A stretch of DNA of 64,000 nt from Methylotenera sp. RIFCSPLOWO2_02_FULL_45_14 (lineage in GTDB: Bacteria; Pseudomonadota; Gammaproteobacteria; Burkholderiales; Methylophilaceae), in the NCBI GenBank assembly GCA_001803395.1, contig MHBU01000007.1, positions 102,801 through 166,800 of the forward strand, given 5' to 3'. Below, one piece after another: positions 35,630 to 45,111 of this stretch (position 1 is its first letter; the number at the start of each line of letters is the position of its first letter). The notes below the pieces were generated by a model that did no database searches, was not told the origin of the DNA, and worked only from the letters and a program-made list of their open reading frames with translations. Made by a program: the position numbers and the translations under genes.

Positions 35630-36345
35630 GACTTATCCTTATGCTTGGATGTCTCTTCTGCGGCTTCTTCCAGCATGTGCTGATTTTGTTCAAAAAACTG
35701 TAACGCTTTTAAAACAGCTTTTACTACCGCACGCGGTGTGATGGTTGCTCCCGCCATATAATCAAACTTACCGCCATCTTTTTTTACGTGCCATTGCTCA
35801 ACAGGTGTCTTTTCGACAGATTCCTCATTAAATAGTTTTATCCAGTCACCATGCGCTATATCGATGTAGTCGCCTAGCCCTGGGGTTTCTTTATGCGCTA
35901 ATACACGAACACCGCTAACGGTGCCATCTGCACGAATTGCAATGAGCAGTTTAATATCGCCGCTGTAGCCATCATGCGCAATCGCTTCCAGTATGACAGC
36001 TGCTAGTTTGTGGTCGTGTTTGGCGAGATACGCTTTGCTAGGGATTTTGTTTCCAAGCAAGTCATTGGGCGAAATTTCGACGATATTTTTTAATAGATTG
36101 TTATCGTTAGCTTCATAATTATCATCATCTGAATGATTTTCATGGGCTTTATTTTTAGAATCTTTGTAGTAAGCCTCATCAGAAAGAATTTGCTTGAATA
36201 AAGCTAAGCGCGCTTCTGCCTCACTCTTCTCAATTGGTTCGCGTGTGATATTGAATACGTAAGCAAGTAACGCTGTTCCTACCAAGGCAAATGCAATCAT
36301 AGTGATTGCAGTCTTTAGCGTATGTTTAATGATAGTTTCTGGCAT
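35626..36345 (-). CDS. rnfG: Rnf complex subunit G (FMN-binding)
   Basis: The 239-residue protein has one N-terminal membrane helix (TAITMIAFALVGTALLAYVFN) and a periplasmic FMN_bind domain. The covalent flavin site is the Thr in AGATITPRAVV (about residue 198), where family members usually read SGAT-x-T/S. Also present are DGYSGDIKLLIAIRADG and HKETPGLGDYI. A charged insert near residues 60-85 (KAHENHSDDDNYEANDNN) is longer than usual. It overlaps rnfE by four bases and follows rnfD by 21. Confidence 0.93.
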   Translation of the reverse strand: MPETIIKHTLKTAITMIAFALVGTALLAYVFNITREPIEKSEAEARLALFKQILSDEAYYKDSKNKAHENHSDDDNYEANDNNLLKNIVEISPNDLLGNKIPSKAYLAKHDHKLAAVILEAIAHDGYSGDIKLLIAIRADGTVSGVRVLAHKETPGLGDYIDIAHGDWIKLFNEESVEKTPVEQWHVKKDGGKFDYMAGATITPRAVVKAVLKALQFFEQNQHMLEEAAEETSKHKDKS

Positions 36346-36366
36346 AATTTATTTTTGATGACCAAG

Positions 36367-37386
36367 CTATTTTGTATGACCAAATACGCGCGGCTGTGTG
36401 TGTGCATCAATCAGCGGCACACACATATTCATAATTAATACAGCAAACGCTACGCCATCCGGGTAACCGCCATAAACACGGATTAAATAGGTGAGTACAC
36501 CAACGCCCGCCGCAAAATACAACTTACCGCGTGGTGTCGTTGGTCCGCTTATGGGGTCAGTAATAATAAAAAACGCACACAACATTGATGCGCCACTCAT
36601 TAAATGAAACAGCGGGTTGGCAAAGTGTGCAGGATCGACCGCATAAAAAGCTAGTGATATGGCTGCCAGTGCTGCTAAAAACGCGGTAGGTAGATGCCAA
36701 CTGATAATGCGTTGCTGCATTAAATACAAGCCCCCTAGCAAATAAGCACCAGTAACAAATTCACCACCTTTTGCGCCGAATATGCCGAATATAGGTGCTT
36801 GAGTAATGCTAGTGACTTCGTGTTTCAGCATGAGTTGTGTTTTTAAGTAATCAAGTGGCGTGGCGGATGTGACAGCGTCAACTTTAACGCCAGCAGGCAG
36901 AACATTGCCAAAAATGAACTGCAATTGATCCATAAACCCAAGTTTTGTTTGCGCCAACATAAGCGGTGCAGGCCATTTTGTCATGATAATCGGGAATGAA
37001 ATGAGCAGAACAGCATAACCTACCATCGCTGGGTTGAACGGGTTGTAACCTAATCCGCCGTATAGCTGTTTGGCGATAACAATCGCAAAAAACGTTCCTA
37101 CCACAACTAGCCACCAAGGCGCTAATGGAGGTAATGCCAACGCAAGTAGCCATGCAGTAACGACGGCACTTAAGTCTGTCAAATACGGGCGAATCGGACG
37201 CTGACGGATTTTAAGCAAAATAGCCTCTGAAACTAAGGCGGTGATTGTCGCTAGTGATAGGGTAACTAAAATGCCACCGCCATAGACCCACGTGTAGGCA
37301 ATGATGCCTGGCACAAGCGCGAGCAACACTTTGAGCATGATAATGCTGACGGTTGGCGCGTCGGTAATGTAGGGTGAGCGGTTCAA
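36367..37386 (-). CDS. rnfD: Rnf complex subunit D
   Basis: The 339-residue membrane protein related to NqrB has about nine helices. Near residue 170-178 lies the DAVTSATPL motif, in which the second Thr binds FMN covalently in characterised RnfD. Other hallmarks are GLGYNPFNPAMVGYAVLL and FFIITDPISGPTTPRGKL, the family signature. N-terminal SPYITDAPTVSIIM is typical. It follows rnfC by 35 bases and probably carries electrons across the membrane together with RnfG. Confidence 0.95.
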   Translation of the reverse strand: MNRSPYITDAPTVSIIMLKVLLALVPGIIAYTWVYGGGILVTLSLATITALVSEAILLKIRQRPIRPYLTDLSAVVTAWLLALALPPLAPWWLVVVGTFFAIVIAKQLYGGLGYNPFNPAMVGYAVLLISFPIIMTKWPAPLMLAQTKLGFMDQLQFIFGNVLPAGVKVDAVTSATPLDYLKTQLMLKHEVTSITQAPIFGIFGAKGGEFVTGAYLLGGLYLMQQRIISWHLPTAFLAALAAISLAFYAVDPAHFANPLFHLMSGASMLCAFFIITDPISGPTTPRGKLYFAAGVGVLTYLIRVYGGYPDGVAFAVLIMNMCVPLIDAHTQPRVFGHTK

Positions 37387-37421
37387 GTATTTTTTCCTAG
37401 TAACGTTGTCTGTTTTTGTTT

Positions 37422-39344
37422 CTAATCCGAATTTTTTGCATCAACGGTTTGCTTGACTTTCTCGCGTATAGCATCAATTTCACTGATTTCGGCTTGTACC
37501 GTAGCGCTTATATTTTCAATATTTTTAGGCGCCACACCAGCTTGCGCTGCCGCTAATTTCTGTGCTTTTGCACGCTCGATTGCGGCGGCAATCAGTGCTT
37601 GCTTATCTTTTTTTGCCTGCTCGGTTACAGCCTGTTCAACTTTGGCTTGCTCGGCCATGGCTGATTCATTGGTGTGGCTTTGAGCCTCCGCCGGTGTTGC
37701 TTTCGTTTCTTCTTGGCTATTGTTTATTTGTCCCTCAGCATGAGCTACTGCTAATTTTAACGCTTTTGCGCGTTCAACAGCTGCTGCAATGGCGGCTTTT
37801 TTTGCATCATCCGCAGCCATAGTATTTGCAGGTTTTTCGCCTTCTGTTTTTGGCTCATCTGTTTTAGCGCTGGCAGCACGTTCTGCGTGTTTTTGCGCAC
37901 GTTCTAATTTTTCACGCTCAATACGCGCTAGCCTGAATTCATTGCGCTCACGTGCGAGGTCAGCCGCTTCTTTAGCTTTATCTGCCGCAATAATTTCACT
38001 TTTTGCATAGCGATAATATTGTACGAGTGGAATATTGCTAGGGCACACATAGGTGCAGCAGCCGCATTCAATGCAGTCAAATAAATTGTAATCGCGCGCT
38101 TTTTCAAAATTATCTGACTTTGCAAACCAGTAAAGTTCTTGTGGCTGCAAGTTGACTGGGCAGGCATCTGCGCAGCGCGCGCAGCGAATGCATGGCATCG
38201 CTGGCGGAGGCGGTGCAAATAGATCGGGCGTTGCCGCAATAATGCAATTTGCAGCCTTGGTGATCGGCACATCGATGGTGGGTAAATCAAACCCCATCAT
38301 GGGGCCACCCATAATAAAATGTGTGGTGTCTGCTTTAGCGCCACCAGCCGCAGTGATTAATGACTGTAACGGTGTGCCAAATAAAACTTCAAAGTTTTGC
38401 GGCGAATTTACGCTACCAGTCATAGTCACAATACGGTTAACGGCAGGTTCGCCAAATGCGAAGTATCGATAAATCGCCAAAACTGTCGCCACGTTAAATA
38501 CTTGTACGCCAACGTCAGTTGAGCGTTTGTCATGTGGGATTTCGGTGCCTAATAGCAAATGAATCAAACGACGTGCATCACCGCTAGGGTAGAGCGTTGG
38601 CACTGCTTTTACCGATACGTTAGCAAGCGATTTGCAAGCTTCACTCATTGCAATTGTCGCTTCTGGTTTGTTGTCTTCGATGCCAATAACACAATTTTCA
38701 GCACCTAGTAGATACTGAACTATTTCTATGCCTTTAACGATTTCGTCAGCACGTTCACGCATCAGCATGTCATCACAAGTGATATACGGTTCACATTCGG
38801 CAGCGTTAATCACTAAGGTGTGCACATGAGATTTTCCATCAGCACGTACTTTGATGTGGGTAGGAAAGGTGGCGCCACCCAAGCCAACGATACCTGATAA
38901 ACGTAAGCTAGCTACCAGATCTTTTTTTGCCGTGTTACGCCAATCTACTGGCTGCAATGTAGCCCATGTGTCTTTACCGTCAGGTGTTAAGGTGATGCAC
39001 ATGTCTGGCAGACCAGAGGGGTGGGGAATCACTTCTTTACTGATGGCTGTTACCGTGCCTGAGGTCGGGGCATGGATTGCTGCTGATACACTGCCTTCAG
39101 CCTCTGCCAGCATTTGCCCTTTAAGTACATGGTCGCTAACGTGTACTTTGATTTTTGGTATATAACCAACATGCTGGCGTAACGGTAGAATGAGCTTTTC
39201 AGGGATGGCAAGTGTACCGATTGGGCGCGTCGTCGAATCGTCTTTATATCCTGGCGGATGGACGCCACCATTGAATTTATGCACATCAGTCGATGTGGAT
39301 TGACCTCGGATTAGTCTGCTGGTGAATTGAATGATTGAATTCAT
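37422..39344 (-). CDS. rnfC: Rnf complex subunit C
   Basis: The 640-residue peripheral subunit is the NADH-binding entry. It begins with a barrel-sandwich part ([15 protein letters not shown]), followed by a flavin/NADH fold with [19 protein letters not shown] and [15 protein letters not shown], and two [4Fe-4S] motifs [17 protein letters not shown] and [17 protein letters not shown]. The tail (about 460-640) is Ala/Lys/Glu-rich and repeats a [16 protein letters not shown]-like helix twice; such tails are common in proteobacterial RnfC. Translation of rnfC overlaps the end of rnfB by four bases. Confidence 0.95.
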   Translation of the reverse strand: MNSIIQFTSRLIRGQSTSTDVHKFNGGVHPPGYKDDSTTRPIGTLAIPEKLILPLRQHVGYIPKIKVHVSDHVLKGQMLAEAEGSVSAAIHAPTSGTVTAISKEVIPHPSGLPDMCITLTPDGKDTWATLQPVDWRNTAKKDLVASLRLSGIVGLGGATFPTHIKVRADGKSHVHTLVINAAECEPYITCDDMLMRERADEIVKGIEIVQYLLGAENCVIGIEDNKPEATIAMSEACKSLANVSVKAVPTLYPSGDARRLIHLLLGTEIPHDKRSTDVGVQVFNVATVLAIYRYFAFGEPAVNRIVTMTGSVNSPQNFEVLFGTPLQSLITAAGGAKADTTHFIMGGPMMGFDLPTIDVPITKAANCIIAATPDLFAPPPPAMPCIRCARCADACPVNLQPQELYWFAKSDNFEKARDYNLFDCIECGCCTYVCPSNIPLVQYYRYAKSEIIAADKAKEAADLARERNEFRLARIEREKLERAQKHAERAASAKTDEPKTEGEKPANTMAADDAKKAAIAAAVERAKALKLAVAHAEGQINNSQEETKATPAEAQSHTNESAMAEQAKVEQAVTEQAKKDKQALIAAAIERAKAQKLAAAQAGVAPKNIENISATVQAEISEIDAIREKVKQTVDAKNSD

Positions 39345-39916
39345 AAAGGCGCATTGCTCCCAGTTGAAGGCAACGCCTTAATCGGGATGATAGGGTATTT
39401 CCACTTCCAGTTATCGGGTGTTTCAGTAATGGGCTGCATGGTGATGCAATCCACAGGGCAGGGTGCCAGACATAGCTCACACCCAGTACATTCTGAGGCG
39501 ATAATGGTGTGCATGTGTTTTGCCGCACCTAAAATAGCATCTACAGGGCAAGCCTGAATGCACAGCGTGCAGCCAATACAAGTGTTCTCATCAATAAATG
39601 CGACAGATTTAGGTTTGGGAGCGCCATGTTCAGCGTTGAGCGGTTTGTATTCCACCCCCATCAAGTCTGCCAAAGCGTGTGCGCCAGCATCGCCGCCAGG
39701 CGGGCATTGGTTAATGTCTGCCTCGCCTTTGGCAATGGCGGTCGCATAAGGTTTGCAGCCTGGGTAGCCACATTGGCCGCACTGTGTTTGTGGCAAAATC
39801 GCATCAATGCGTGCCACTAAGGGGTCACCTTCAACTTTGAATAGCAGAGCAGAAATGCCCAAAACCACGCCAAGTAGCAAGGCTAAGCCAAGCATAATAT
39901 ATAGAGCAGTTAACAT
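39341..39916 (-). CDS. rnfB: Rnf complex subunit B (ferredoxin-type)
   Basis: The 191-residue protein has one N-terminal helix ([22 protein letters not shown]), then the Fe-S domain [15 protein letters not shown] of the 4Fe-4S RnfB type, and two ferredoxin motifs [17 protein letters not shown] and [16 protein letters not shown]. It passes electrons between ferredoxin and the rest of the complex. The C-terminal tail ([17 protein letters not shown]) is typical of betaproteobacterial RnfB. It starts 23 bases after rnfA. Confidence 0.95.
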   Translation of the reverse strand: MLTALYIMLGLALLLGVVLGISALLFKVEGDPLVARIDAILPQTQCGQCGYPGCKPYATAIAKGEADINQCPPGGDAGAHALADLMGVEYKPLNAEHGAPKPKSVAFIDENTCIGCTLCIQACPVDAILGAAKHMHTIIASECTGCELCLAPCPVDCITMQPITETPDNWKWKYPIIPIKALPSTGSNAPL

Positions 39917-39939
39917 ATCACTAGAGTCAGTACCTAAAG

Positions 39940-40533
39940 CTAATATTTATCAAGTCCAGCAAAGCCCATAAATGCCAAACTCATGAGTGATGCGGTAATC
40001 ATGGCCATTGCAGAACCTTTAAGTACAACGGGGATGTCCGCAGCTTCTAATCTTTCGCGCATTGAAGCAAATAATATCAATACCATTGAAAAGCCAATTG
40101 CGCCACCCATGCCAAAAAGTAGGGACTCCAAAAAACTGTGACTGGCTTGCGCATTTAAGAGCGGGATGCCTAATACGGCGCAGTTGGTAGTGATGAGCGG
40201 CAGAAAAATACCTAGTGCCTGGTGTAATGAAGGAAAGTTCTTTTCCATCACCATTTCGGTAAACTGTACAACGCCGGCAATAATCACAATGAATGAGAGC
40301 GTACGTAGATATTCCAAGCCGTTTGGTTCAAGCAGATAGTGATTGATACCCCAACTGGTCATGGAACCTATGCTTAGTACAAAAGCAGTGGCACCAGCCA
40401 TGCCGATAGAGGCTTCTAGCTTTTTAGAAACACCCATGAACGGGCATAAGCCTAAAATTTTAACCAGCACGATGTTATTCACAAGTACTGTGCCAATTAA
40501 AATCATGATGTAGTGATGGAAATCAAAGGTCAT
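39940..40533 (-). CDS. rnfA: Rnf complex subunit A
   Basis: The ATG at 40533 is chosen ([18 protein letters not shown]), which aligns with known RnfA N-termini; a longer frame to 40581 begins at TTG without a ribosome site. The product has 197 residues and six helices, with [22 protein letters not shown] (half-channel Cys) and [14 protein letters not shown], both diagnostic. It is the first gene of the rnf string, and the divergent dapA starts 304 bases away. The operon promoter must lie in that gap. Confidence 0.94.
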   Translation of the reverse strand: MTFDFHHYIMILIGTVLVNNIVLVKILGLCPFMGVSKKLEASIGMAGATAFVLSIGSMTSWGINHYLLEPNGLEYLRTLSFIVIIAGVVQFTEMVMEKNFPSLHQALGIFLPLITTNCAVLGIPLLNAQASHSFLESLLFGMGGAIGFSMVLILFASMRERLEAADIPVVLKGSAMAMITASLMSLAFMGFAGLDKY

Positions 40534-40837
40534 ATTCAAAACTTTGTCAGAAGTATAGCTAACATCAAAAGCGGCCTGCAATCATATGATTATACAGTGT
40601 GTGTGACCGTTTTTATTGAGTAAAGTGCACTTAACGTATTTTTTTGATACAACAGTTTGATACAACAGTAAGACGAACTATCTGGCTGGAAAATTCTAAA
40701 TTGGCAGTATTTTGTACTATCTTAATATTCAAATGGTTGTTTATTCAATATTTTCTGTCAAGTTTACATCTTAGGGTGTGTTTATTTATCTGGCTTTTAA
40801 GTTAAAATACAAAATTATGAATTAGTTTAGGTTTGCT
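40534..40837. other. Divergent control region between rnfA and dapA
   Basis: This 304-base AT-rich region has no gene. It contains a perfect 13-base tandem repeat (TTTGATACAACAG) at 40643-40655 and 40656-40668, about 110-135 bases upstream of the rnfA start. Further to the right AT-rich sequence precedes dapA. Both operons must be started from here. Confidence 0.6.
40643..40668. repeat. Perfect 13-base tandem repeat upstream of rnfA
   Basis: TTTGATACAACAG occurs twice back to back. It is in the divergent promoter region of the rnf/buf string and dapA. It could be a regulator site or chance slippage. Confidence 0.6.
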
Positions 40838-41713
40838 ATGTTGCAAGGCAGTTTAGTGGCTATTGTGACGCCCATGTTTGAAGATGGGCGTTTGGATATC
40901 CCATCTTTGAAAGCGTTGATTGATTTTCATATAGATCAAGGCACGGATGGTATTGTCATTGTCGGGACAACTGGCGAGTCTCCTACAGTAGATTTCGATG
41001 AGCATTGTTTGCTGATTCAAACTGCTGTCCGTCAGGTGAATGGACGAGTTCCTGTTATTGCCGGCACCGGGGCTAACTCAACTAAAGAGGCAATCAATCT
41101 TACGCAAAAAGCTAAAGATTTGGGCGCAGACGCCTGCTTGCTGGTAGCCCCTTATTACAATAAACCGACACAAGAAGGTCTGTATCAGCATTTTAAAGCG
41201 GTCGCTGATGCAGTCAATATTCCGCAAATTCTTTACAACGTACCAGGTCGAACAGGTTGCGACATTAGCAACGACACTACCTTGCGCCTAGCGGCACATC
41301 CTAATATAGTCGGCATTAAAGATGCAACAGGGGGTATAGAGCGTGGTACAGATTTACTATTGCGCGCCCCACAAGATTTTGCAGTTTACAGCGGTGATGA
41401 TGCTACCGCGATGGCATTGATGTTGCTTGGTGGTAAAGGCGTTATTTCGGTGACGGCGAATGTGGCACCAAAACTTATGCACGAAATGTGTGTCTCAGCT
41501 ATCGCGGGTGACATTGTGACGGCGCGCGCGATAAATGCTAAGTTATTTGCCTTGCATCAAAAATTATTTGTTGAAGCTAACCCAATCCCTGTGAAATGGG
41601 TGTTGGCTGAAATGGGTTTAATTAAAACAGGTATTCGTTTGCCTATGATGAACTTATCTGCGCAGTATCATGATGCGCTGCGTAATGCCTGCGCATCTGC
41701 AGAAATTTTATAA
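40838..41713 (+). CDS. dapA: 4-hydroxy-tetrahydrodipicolinate synthase
   Basis: The 291-residue TIM-barrel aldolase of lysine and diaminopimelate synthesis condenses pyruvate with aspartate semialdehyde. Motifs: [29 protein letters not shown], the Tyr of [18 protein letters not shown], the Tyr in [12 protein letters not shown], and the Schiff-base Lys in [13 protein letters not shown]. The dimer-interface region [21 protein letters not shown] is complete. ATG start. bamC follows 68 bases later (in E. coli dapA-bamC are also adjacent), with a perfect hairpin between them. Confidence 0.97.
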   Translation: MLQGSLVAIVTPMFEDGRLDIPSLKALIDFHIDQGTDGIVIVGTTGESPTVDFDEHCLLIQTAVRQVNGRVPVIAGTGANSTKEAINLTQKAKDLGADACLLVAPYYNKPTQEGLYQHFKAVADAVNIPQILYNVPGRTGCDISNDTTLRLAAHPNIVGIKDATGGIERGTDLLLRAPQDFAVYSGDDATAMALMLLGGKGVISVTANVAPKLMHEMCVSAIAGDIVTARAINAKLFALHQKLFVEANPIPVKWVLAEMGLIKTGIRLPMMNLSAQYHDALRNACASAEIL

Positions 41714-41732
41714 TAAATTAACAGTCTTAACC

Positions 41733-41762
41733 CGAAGGTTTCATTCGTTAATGAAACCTTCG
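41733..41762 (+). other. Perfect 12-base-pair hairpin between dapA and bamC
   Basis: CGAAGGTTTCAT (41733-41744) pairs perfectly with ATGAAACCTTCG (41751-41762), with a six-base loop. There is no T-run after it, so it is not a standard terminator. It may limit read-through or protect the dapA message end. Confidence 0.7.
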
Positions 41763-41781
41763 ACTAAATAAAGAGGTTTGA

Positions 41782-43101
41782 ATGAAACAAGTCAACATCA
41801 TGTCAGCAAGTGTTATTTTTAAAAGCGCCAAACATTTTAAAATTGCCAAACACAAAGCACCATCTGTAATCGTGTCTTTACTGTTGTTAGCCAGTTTAAC
41901 TGCTTGCGACTCTATCCCCTTTATTGATAATAAATCAGATTACAAAGGTGCTGGCAGATCTCGCCCGTTAGAGGTGCCGCCTGATCTAACCACAAGTCCG
42001 GTGAGTGATGCTTATTCAATTCCTGGTAGCACTAGTTATTCAACTTATAGTCAGGCACAGGATGGCCAAGAGGCAGGAGTTGAAAAGGTATTGGCAACTC
42101 CTGATGGCGTACGCTTAGAAAGATCAGGTGCGCAGCGTTGGTTGGTGGTAAATGCGCCTGCTGAAAAAATCTGGCCAGTGATACGCGAGTTTTGGATTGA
42201 CATGGGCTTTGCTGTCCGCGTAGAAAATCCACAAACTGGCGTGATGGAAACTGAATGGATTGATTCCGATGCCATTAAAAAAGATGAAAAGGGTAATTTT
42301 GGCGATAAATTTGATAAATGGCTAGATAAGTTATCAGGCTTTGCGGATAAGAAGAAATTCCGCACGCGTCTGGATCATGGTACAGAACCCAATACTACTG
42401 AAATTTACATGACGCATCGCTCCGTGATGGGGGCCCCTGATGACGGGAAAAATGTAGTAACAACCCAGCTTGGTAAAATTGATACTGGTTACAAATTGGA
42501 AGACAAAGTCGCTAACAATGCAGACCCTGTCGATGCTGAGTTAGATGCGGAATTATTGCGCCGTTTAATGGTAAAACTTGGTGTTGAAGAGCAAAAGTCC
42601 AAAGCTATTGTTGCGGATGCCGTTAACATTAAGCACGCTGAAGTGGTTAAAGAGTCTGATGGTAGCGCTAGGCTGCTATTGAATGATCCGTTTGACCGCG
42701 CATGGCGTCGCGTTGGATTAGCGTTGGATAGAATCGGTTTTGTGATTGAAGATAAAGATCGCTCTAACGGCGTATTCTTTGTGCGTTATGCTGATGTCGA
42801 TATTGATGATAGCCCTAAGAAAAAGAAAGGCTTGATGGAGTCCTTGAAATTCTGGGGGGACGACGATAAAAAGGAACCAGAAACAGCCGCTAAAAAAGAA
42901 GAAAAAAGTATCATGGACAGCCTGAAGTTCTGGGGCAGCGATGATAAACAAAAAGTGAACCCTGAGAAGCAGTATCGCGTAAAAGTAGCTGATGGTGATA
43001 AAGACAATGCCGTTGTGACAGTGGTAGATAAAGATGGCGCGCGCGTACGCACCACCACGGCTAATCGCATTATTGCGCTGATGTACGAACAATTAAAATA
43101 A
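41782..43101 (+). CDS. bamC: Outer-membrane assembly lipoprotein BamC (NlpB)
   Basis: The 439-residue lipoprotein has a long N-terminus with the lipobox LTAC (VSLLLLASLTACDSIP), then the BamC signature RPLEVPPDLTTSP. Two helix-grip domains follow: the first with RWLVVNAPAEKIWPVIREFWIDMGF, the second with DPFDRAWRRVGLALDRIGFVIEDKDRSNG. The second domain carries an insert in which a SLKFWG-type unit occurs twice (LMESLKFWGDDDK and IMDSLKFWGSDDK), absent in E. coli BamC (344 residues). It belongs to the beta-barrel assembly complex. AAAGAGG lies upstream of the ATG. Confidence 0.92.
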   Translation: MKQVNIMSASVIFKSAKHFKIAKHKAPSVIVSLLLLASLTACDSIPFIDNKSDYKGAGRSRPLEVPPDLTTSPVSDAYSIPGSTSYSTYSQAQDGQEAGVEKVLATPDGVRLERSGAQRWLVVNAPAEKIWPVIREFWIDMGFAVRVENPQTGVMETEWIDSDAIKKDEKGNFGDKFDKWLDKLSGFADKKKFRTRLDHGTEPNTTEIYMTHRSVMGAPDDGKNVVTTQLGKIDTGYKLEDKVANNADPVDAELDAELLRRLMVKLGVEEQKSKAIVADAVNIKHAEVVKESDGSARLLLNDPFDRAWRRVGLALDRIGFVIEDKDRSNGVFFVRYADVDIDDSPKKKKGLMESLKFWGDDDKKEPETAAKKEEKSIMDSLKFWGSDDKQKVNPEKQYRVKVADGDKDNAVVTVVDKDGARVRTTTANRIIALMYEQLK

Positions 43102-43130
43102 TATTTTAATTCTCCCGGACAATTAGAAAC

Positions 43131-43904
43131 ATGCGCTTTGCCTCGCTAGGTAGCGGTAGTGCTGGCAATGCGCTGGTGGTTGAAGTCAAGCAAACCCGGC
43201 TGATGCTGGATTGTGGCTTTAGTGTTAAAGAAACCACGTCTAGGCTGGCGCGGTTAAATCTCACCCCCAATGACATTACTGGCATTGTGATTACGCACGA
43301 GCATGATGACCATGCGGGTGGGGCGTTTAAGCTGGCAGCCAAGCATCGTATTCCAGTGTGGCTTACCTATGGCACACTTAAGATGGTCACGCGCTACATG
43401 CCTAATCAGCATGATTTGCAACTCAATATTATGGATAGCCATACGGCGGTTGCGATTGCCGATATTGAAGTTCAACCTTATCCAGTCCCGCATGATGCGC
43501 GTGAGCCAATTCAATGTGTTTTTGTTGATGGCAACTTAAGGTTAGGGGTACTCACTGATGTAGGACGAGGTACCCCACATATTGAAGATAAATTAAGTGG
43601 CTGTAATGCATTGATGCTAGAGTGCAACCATGATGCGAATATGCTACAAAATGGCCCTTATGGCTGGCCACTGAAAAAACGAGTTGGGGGTGATTTAGGT
43701 CACTTAGAAAATCTTGATTCTGCCAATTTATTATCAAAGTTAGATAACAGTAAGTTGCAGCATATTGTGGCGGCGCATTTAAGCGCTAAAAACAATACAC
43801 CATTATTGGCTAAGTCAGCGTTAGCTAAAGTTTTAGGTTGCGAAGTAGATTGGATAGGAGTGGCAGATCAGCTGCAAGGATTTGATTGGAGAGAGGTCGT
43901 TTAA
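43131..43904 (+). CDS. MBL-fold metallo-hydrolase (YycJ/WalJ-like)
   Basis: The 257-residue metallo-beta-lactamase-fold protein has strand FASLGSGSAGNALVVE, then LMLDCGFSVKET and the metal motif THEHDDHAGGA (H-x-H-x-D-H), a later His in AYPVPHD-like PVPHDAREP, Asp in GVLTDVGRGT, and C-terminal AAHLSAKNN. YycJ-type proteins are exonucleases or affect cell-wall signalling in Gram-positives; the proteobacterial role is unclear. It follows bamC by 29 bases and may be co-transcribed. A terminator lies downstream. Confidence 0.9.
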   Translation: MRFASLGSGSAGNALVVEVKQTRLMLDCGFSVKETTSRLARLNLTPNDITGIVITHEHDDHAGGAFKLAAKHRIPVWLTYGTLKMVTRYMPNQHDLQLNIMDSHTAVAIADIEVQPYPVPHDAREPIQCVFVDGNLRLGVLTDVGRGTPHIEDKLSGCNALMLECNHDANMLQNGPYGWPLKKRVGGDLGHLENLDSANLLSKLDNSKLQHIVAAHLSAKNNTPLLAKSALAKVLGCEVDWIGVADQLQGFDWREVV

Positions 43905-43943
43905 TCAGCCATTGTAAGAAAGTTATAAAACATCACGCAAAAT

Positions 43944-43972
43944 AAAAAAGCCGACTAAAAGTCGGCTTTTTT
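43944..43972. terminator. Bidirectional terminator between MBL-fold gene and small lipoprotein
   Basis: A 13-base perfect stem (AAAAAAGCCGACT with AGTCGGCTTTTTT) with a three-base loop sits between two convergent genes, with T-tracts for both strands. Confidence 0.92.
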
Positions 43973-43987
43973 ATTACTAATAGCTAA

Positions 43988-44197
43988 TTACTTAGCAGCT
44001 TCAGCAGCAGGTGCAGCTTCAACTGGTGCAGCTTCAGCAGCAGGTGCAGCTTCAACTGGTGCAGCTTCAGCAGCAGGTGCAGCTTCAACTGGTGCTTCAA
44101 CAGCAGGCGCGTCAACAGCAGGTGCTTCAGCAGCTTTTTCGCCGCAAGCAGTAACAGCAAGAGCTAACAATGCAGCAAGTAGAATAGAACGTGACAT
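43988..44197 (-). CDS. Small Ala/Glu/Pro-repeat lipoprotein
   Basis: The 69-residue protein has a signal peptide MSRSILLAALLALAVTAC (lipobox VTAC) and a tail made of three 11-residue units of APVEAAPAAEA, preceded by a shorter APAVDAPAVEAP segment. The DNA repeats with a 33-base period, so unit number may vary between strains. GGAAAT lies upstream of the ATG. The acidic, disordered repeat suggests a surface or periplasmic spacer role; no domain is recognised. A similar class of low-complexity lipoprotein is common in Methylophilaceae, to my recollection. Confidence 0.75.
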   Translation of the reverse strand: MSRSILLAALLALAVTACGEKAAEAPAVDAPAVEAPVEAAPAAEAAPVEAAPAAEAAPVEAAPAAEAAK

Positions 44198-44600
44198 TTT
44201 AATTTCCTTAAGGGTGATAACTGGTTAAAAAACTGTTTTCGATAACGGCTTAAAACTTTTACATTGTTAGCTATACCGAGTGGCGCAAATTTTACCAGCT
44301 ATTTTGAAAAAATCCAGTATTTTTAGTGAGTTGTAGTATTTTTTATAAAAAAGTTCATATGTTATGCAGAAATTACTCAAATTTGGTCACTCCACTCAAG
44401 TTTTAAGTTGATCATTAAGTGACTGTTTGCTATTTCTCCAGCTTAAAATTGCACGGCTTACTTTATCTTTGTGTTGCATGATTAGGCAAAATATCTTCTG
44501 CAACACGATGTTGTAAAGTGATGATTTTTAATTCAGACGCTGCTAACGCGTGGAAACAATGTAAAAAAGTGTTGTTACATAAAAAATGACAGAATACAAC
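44198..44600. other. Gene-poor region between the small lipoprotein and the DUF7931-like gene
   Basis: The 403 bases are AT-rich with no convincing gene. An inverted repeat GTGTTGCA (44471-44478) and TGCAACAC (44499-44506) is present. A 27-codon frame on the minus strand starting near 44480 lacks a ribosome site and is not called. Confidence 0.55.
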
Positions 44601-45098
44601 TCATAGCCCAAGCTGCGTCATTGAAACCACGTCTTGAATTGCTTCTTTTAGCTCTTTAAATCTAGTGTCGAGTGCTTTGACGCCGGCGACATCATTAAGT
44701 GCATATTTAAAGCGCGCTTGGTCAATATGAATACGTTTAATGTAATGCTGCCCATCCGCTAATATAAAACAATCTTTGGCATGTTTTACCGATTGATTGG
44801 TCACATGCACACTCATTTTATGGCTGTAGGTATTGAGTAGATTTAAAAGACGTGGACATTTTTTAGCAAAAAAAGCAGTTTGTTGCAAAATAATGGTTAA
44901 TTGGCTGGTGATGTTTTGACTTAGAAACTGCTGAATTAAGGCGTATTTTTGCACACTGGCAAAGCCGCCATGGCTTAAATCTTGATCAAAAATTAAAAGT
45001 TCACGTTGTGCATTGGCTAAAATGATATTGATTGCATCGCTGTAAAGATGCTCACCTTCGATGATTTGGTTAGGGGCAAGTGTAGTGTTGTTGTTCAT
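44601..45098 (-). CDS. DUF7931-like protein of unknown function
   Basis: The start is put at ATG 45098 (MNNNTTLAPNQIIEG), giving 165 residues; the frame is open upstream to 45179, but that part overlaps the roxA end. The protein carries EHLYSDAINIILANAQRELLIFDQDLSHGG near the start and KDCFILADGQHYIKRIHIDQARFKYALND in the middle, reminiscent of phospholipase D-like fold fragments, without a complete HKD motif. Homologues in betaproteobacteria are hypothetical. It follows roxA by 13 bases and is probably in its operon. Confidence 0.65.
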   Translation of the reverse strand: MNNNTTLAPNQIIEGEHLYSDAINIILANAQRELLIFDQDLSHGGFASVQKYALIQQFLSQNITSQLTIILQQTAFFAKKCPRLLNLLNTYSHKMSVHVTNQSVKHAKDCFILADGQHYIKRIHIDQARFKYALNDVAGVKALDTRFKELKEAIQDVVSMTQLGL

Positions 45099-45111
45099 GG
45101 CGTTGTGAATT

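Noticed and set aside
37453-38010. Ala/Ser-rich plus-strand frames opposite rnfC
   Set aside because: They are the antisense of the low-complexity Ala/Lys/Glu tail of RnfC, which leaves other frames open.
44400-44482. 27-codon minus-strand frame starting MQHKDKVSRAIL
   Set aside because: No ribosome site, no recognisable domain, in an AT-rich gap; likely chance.
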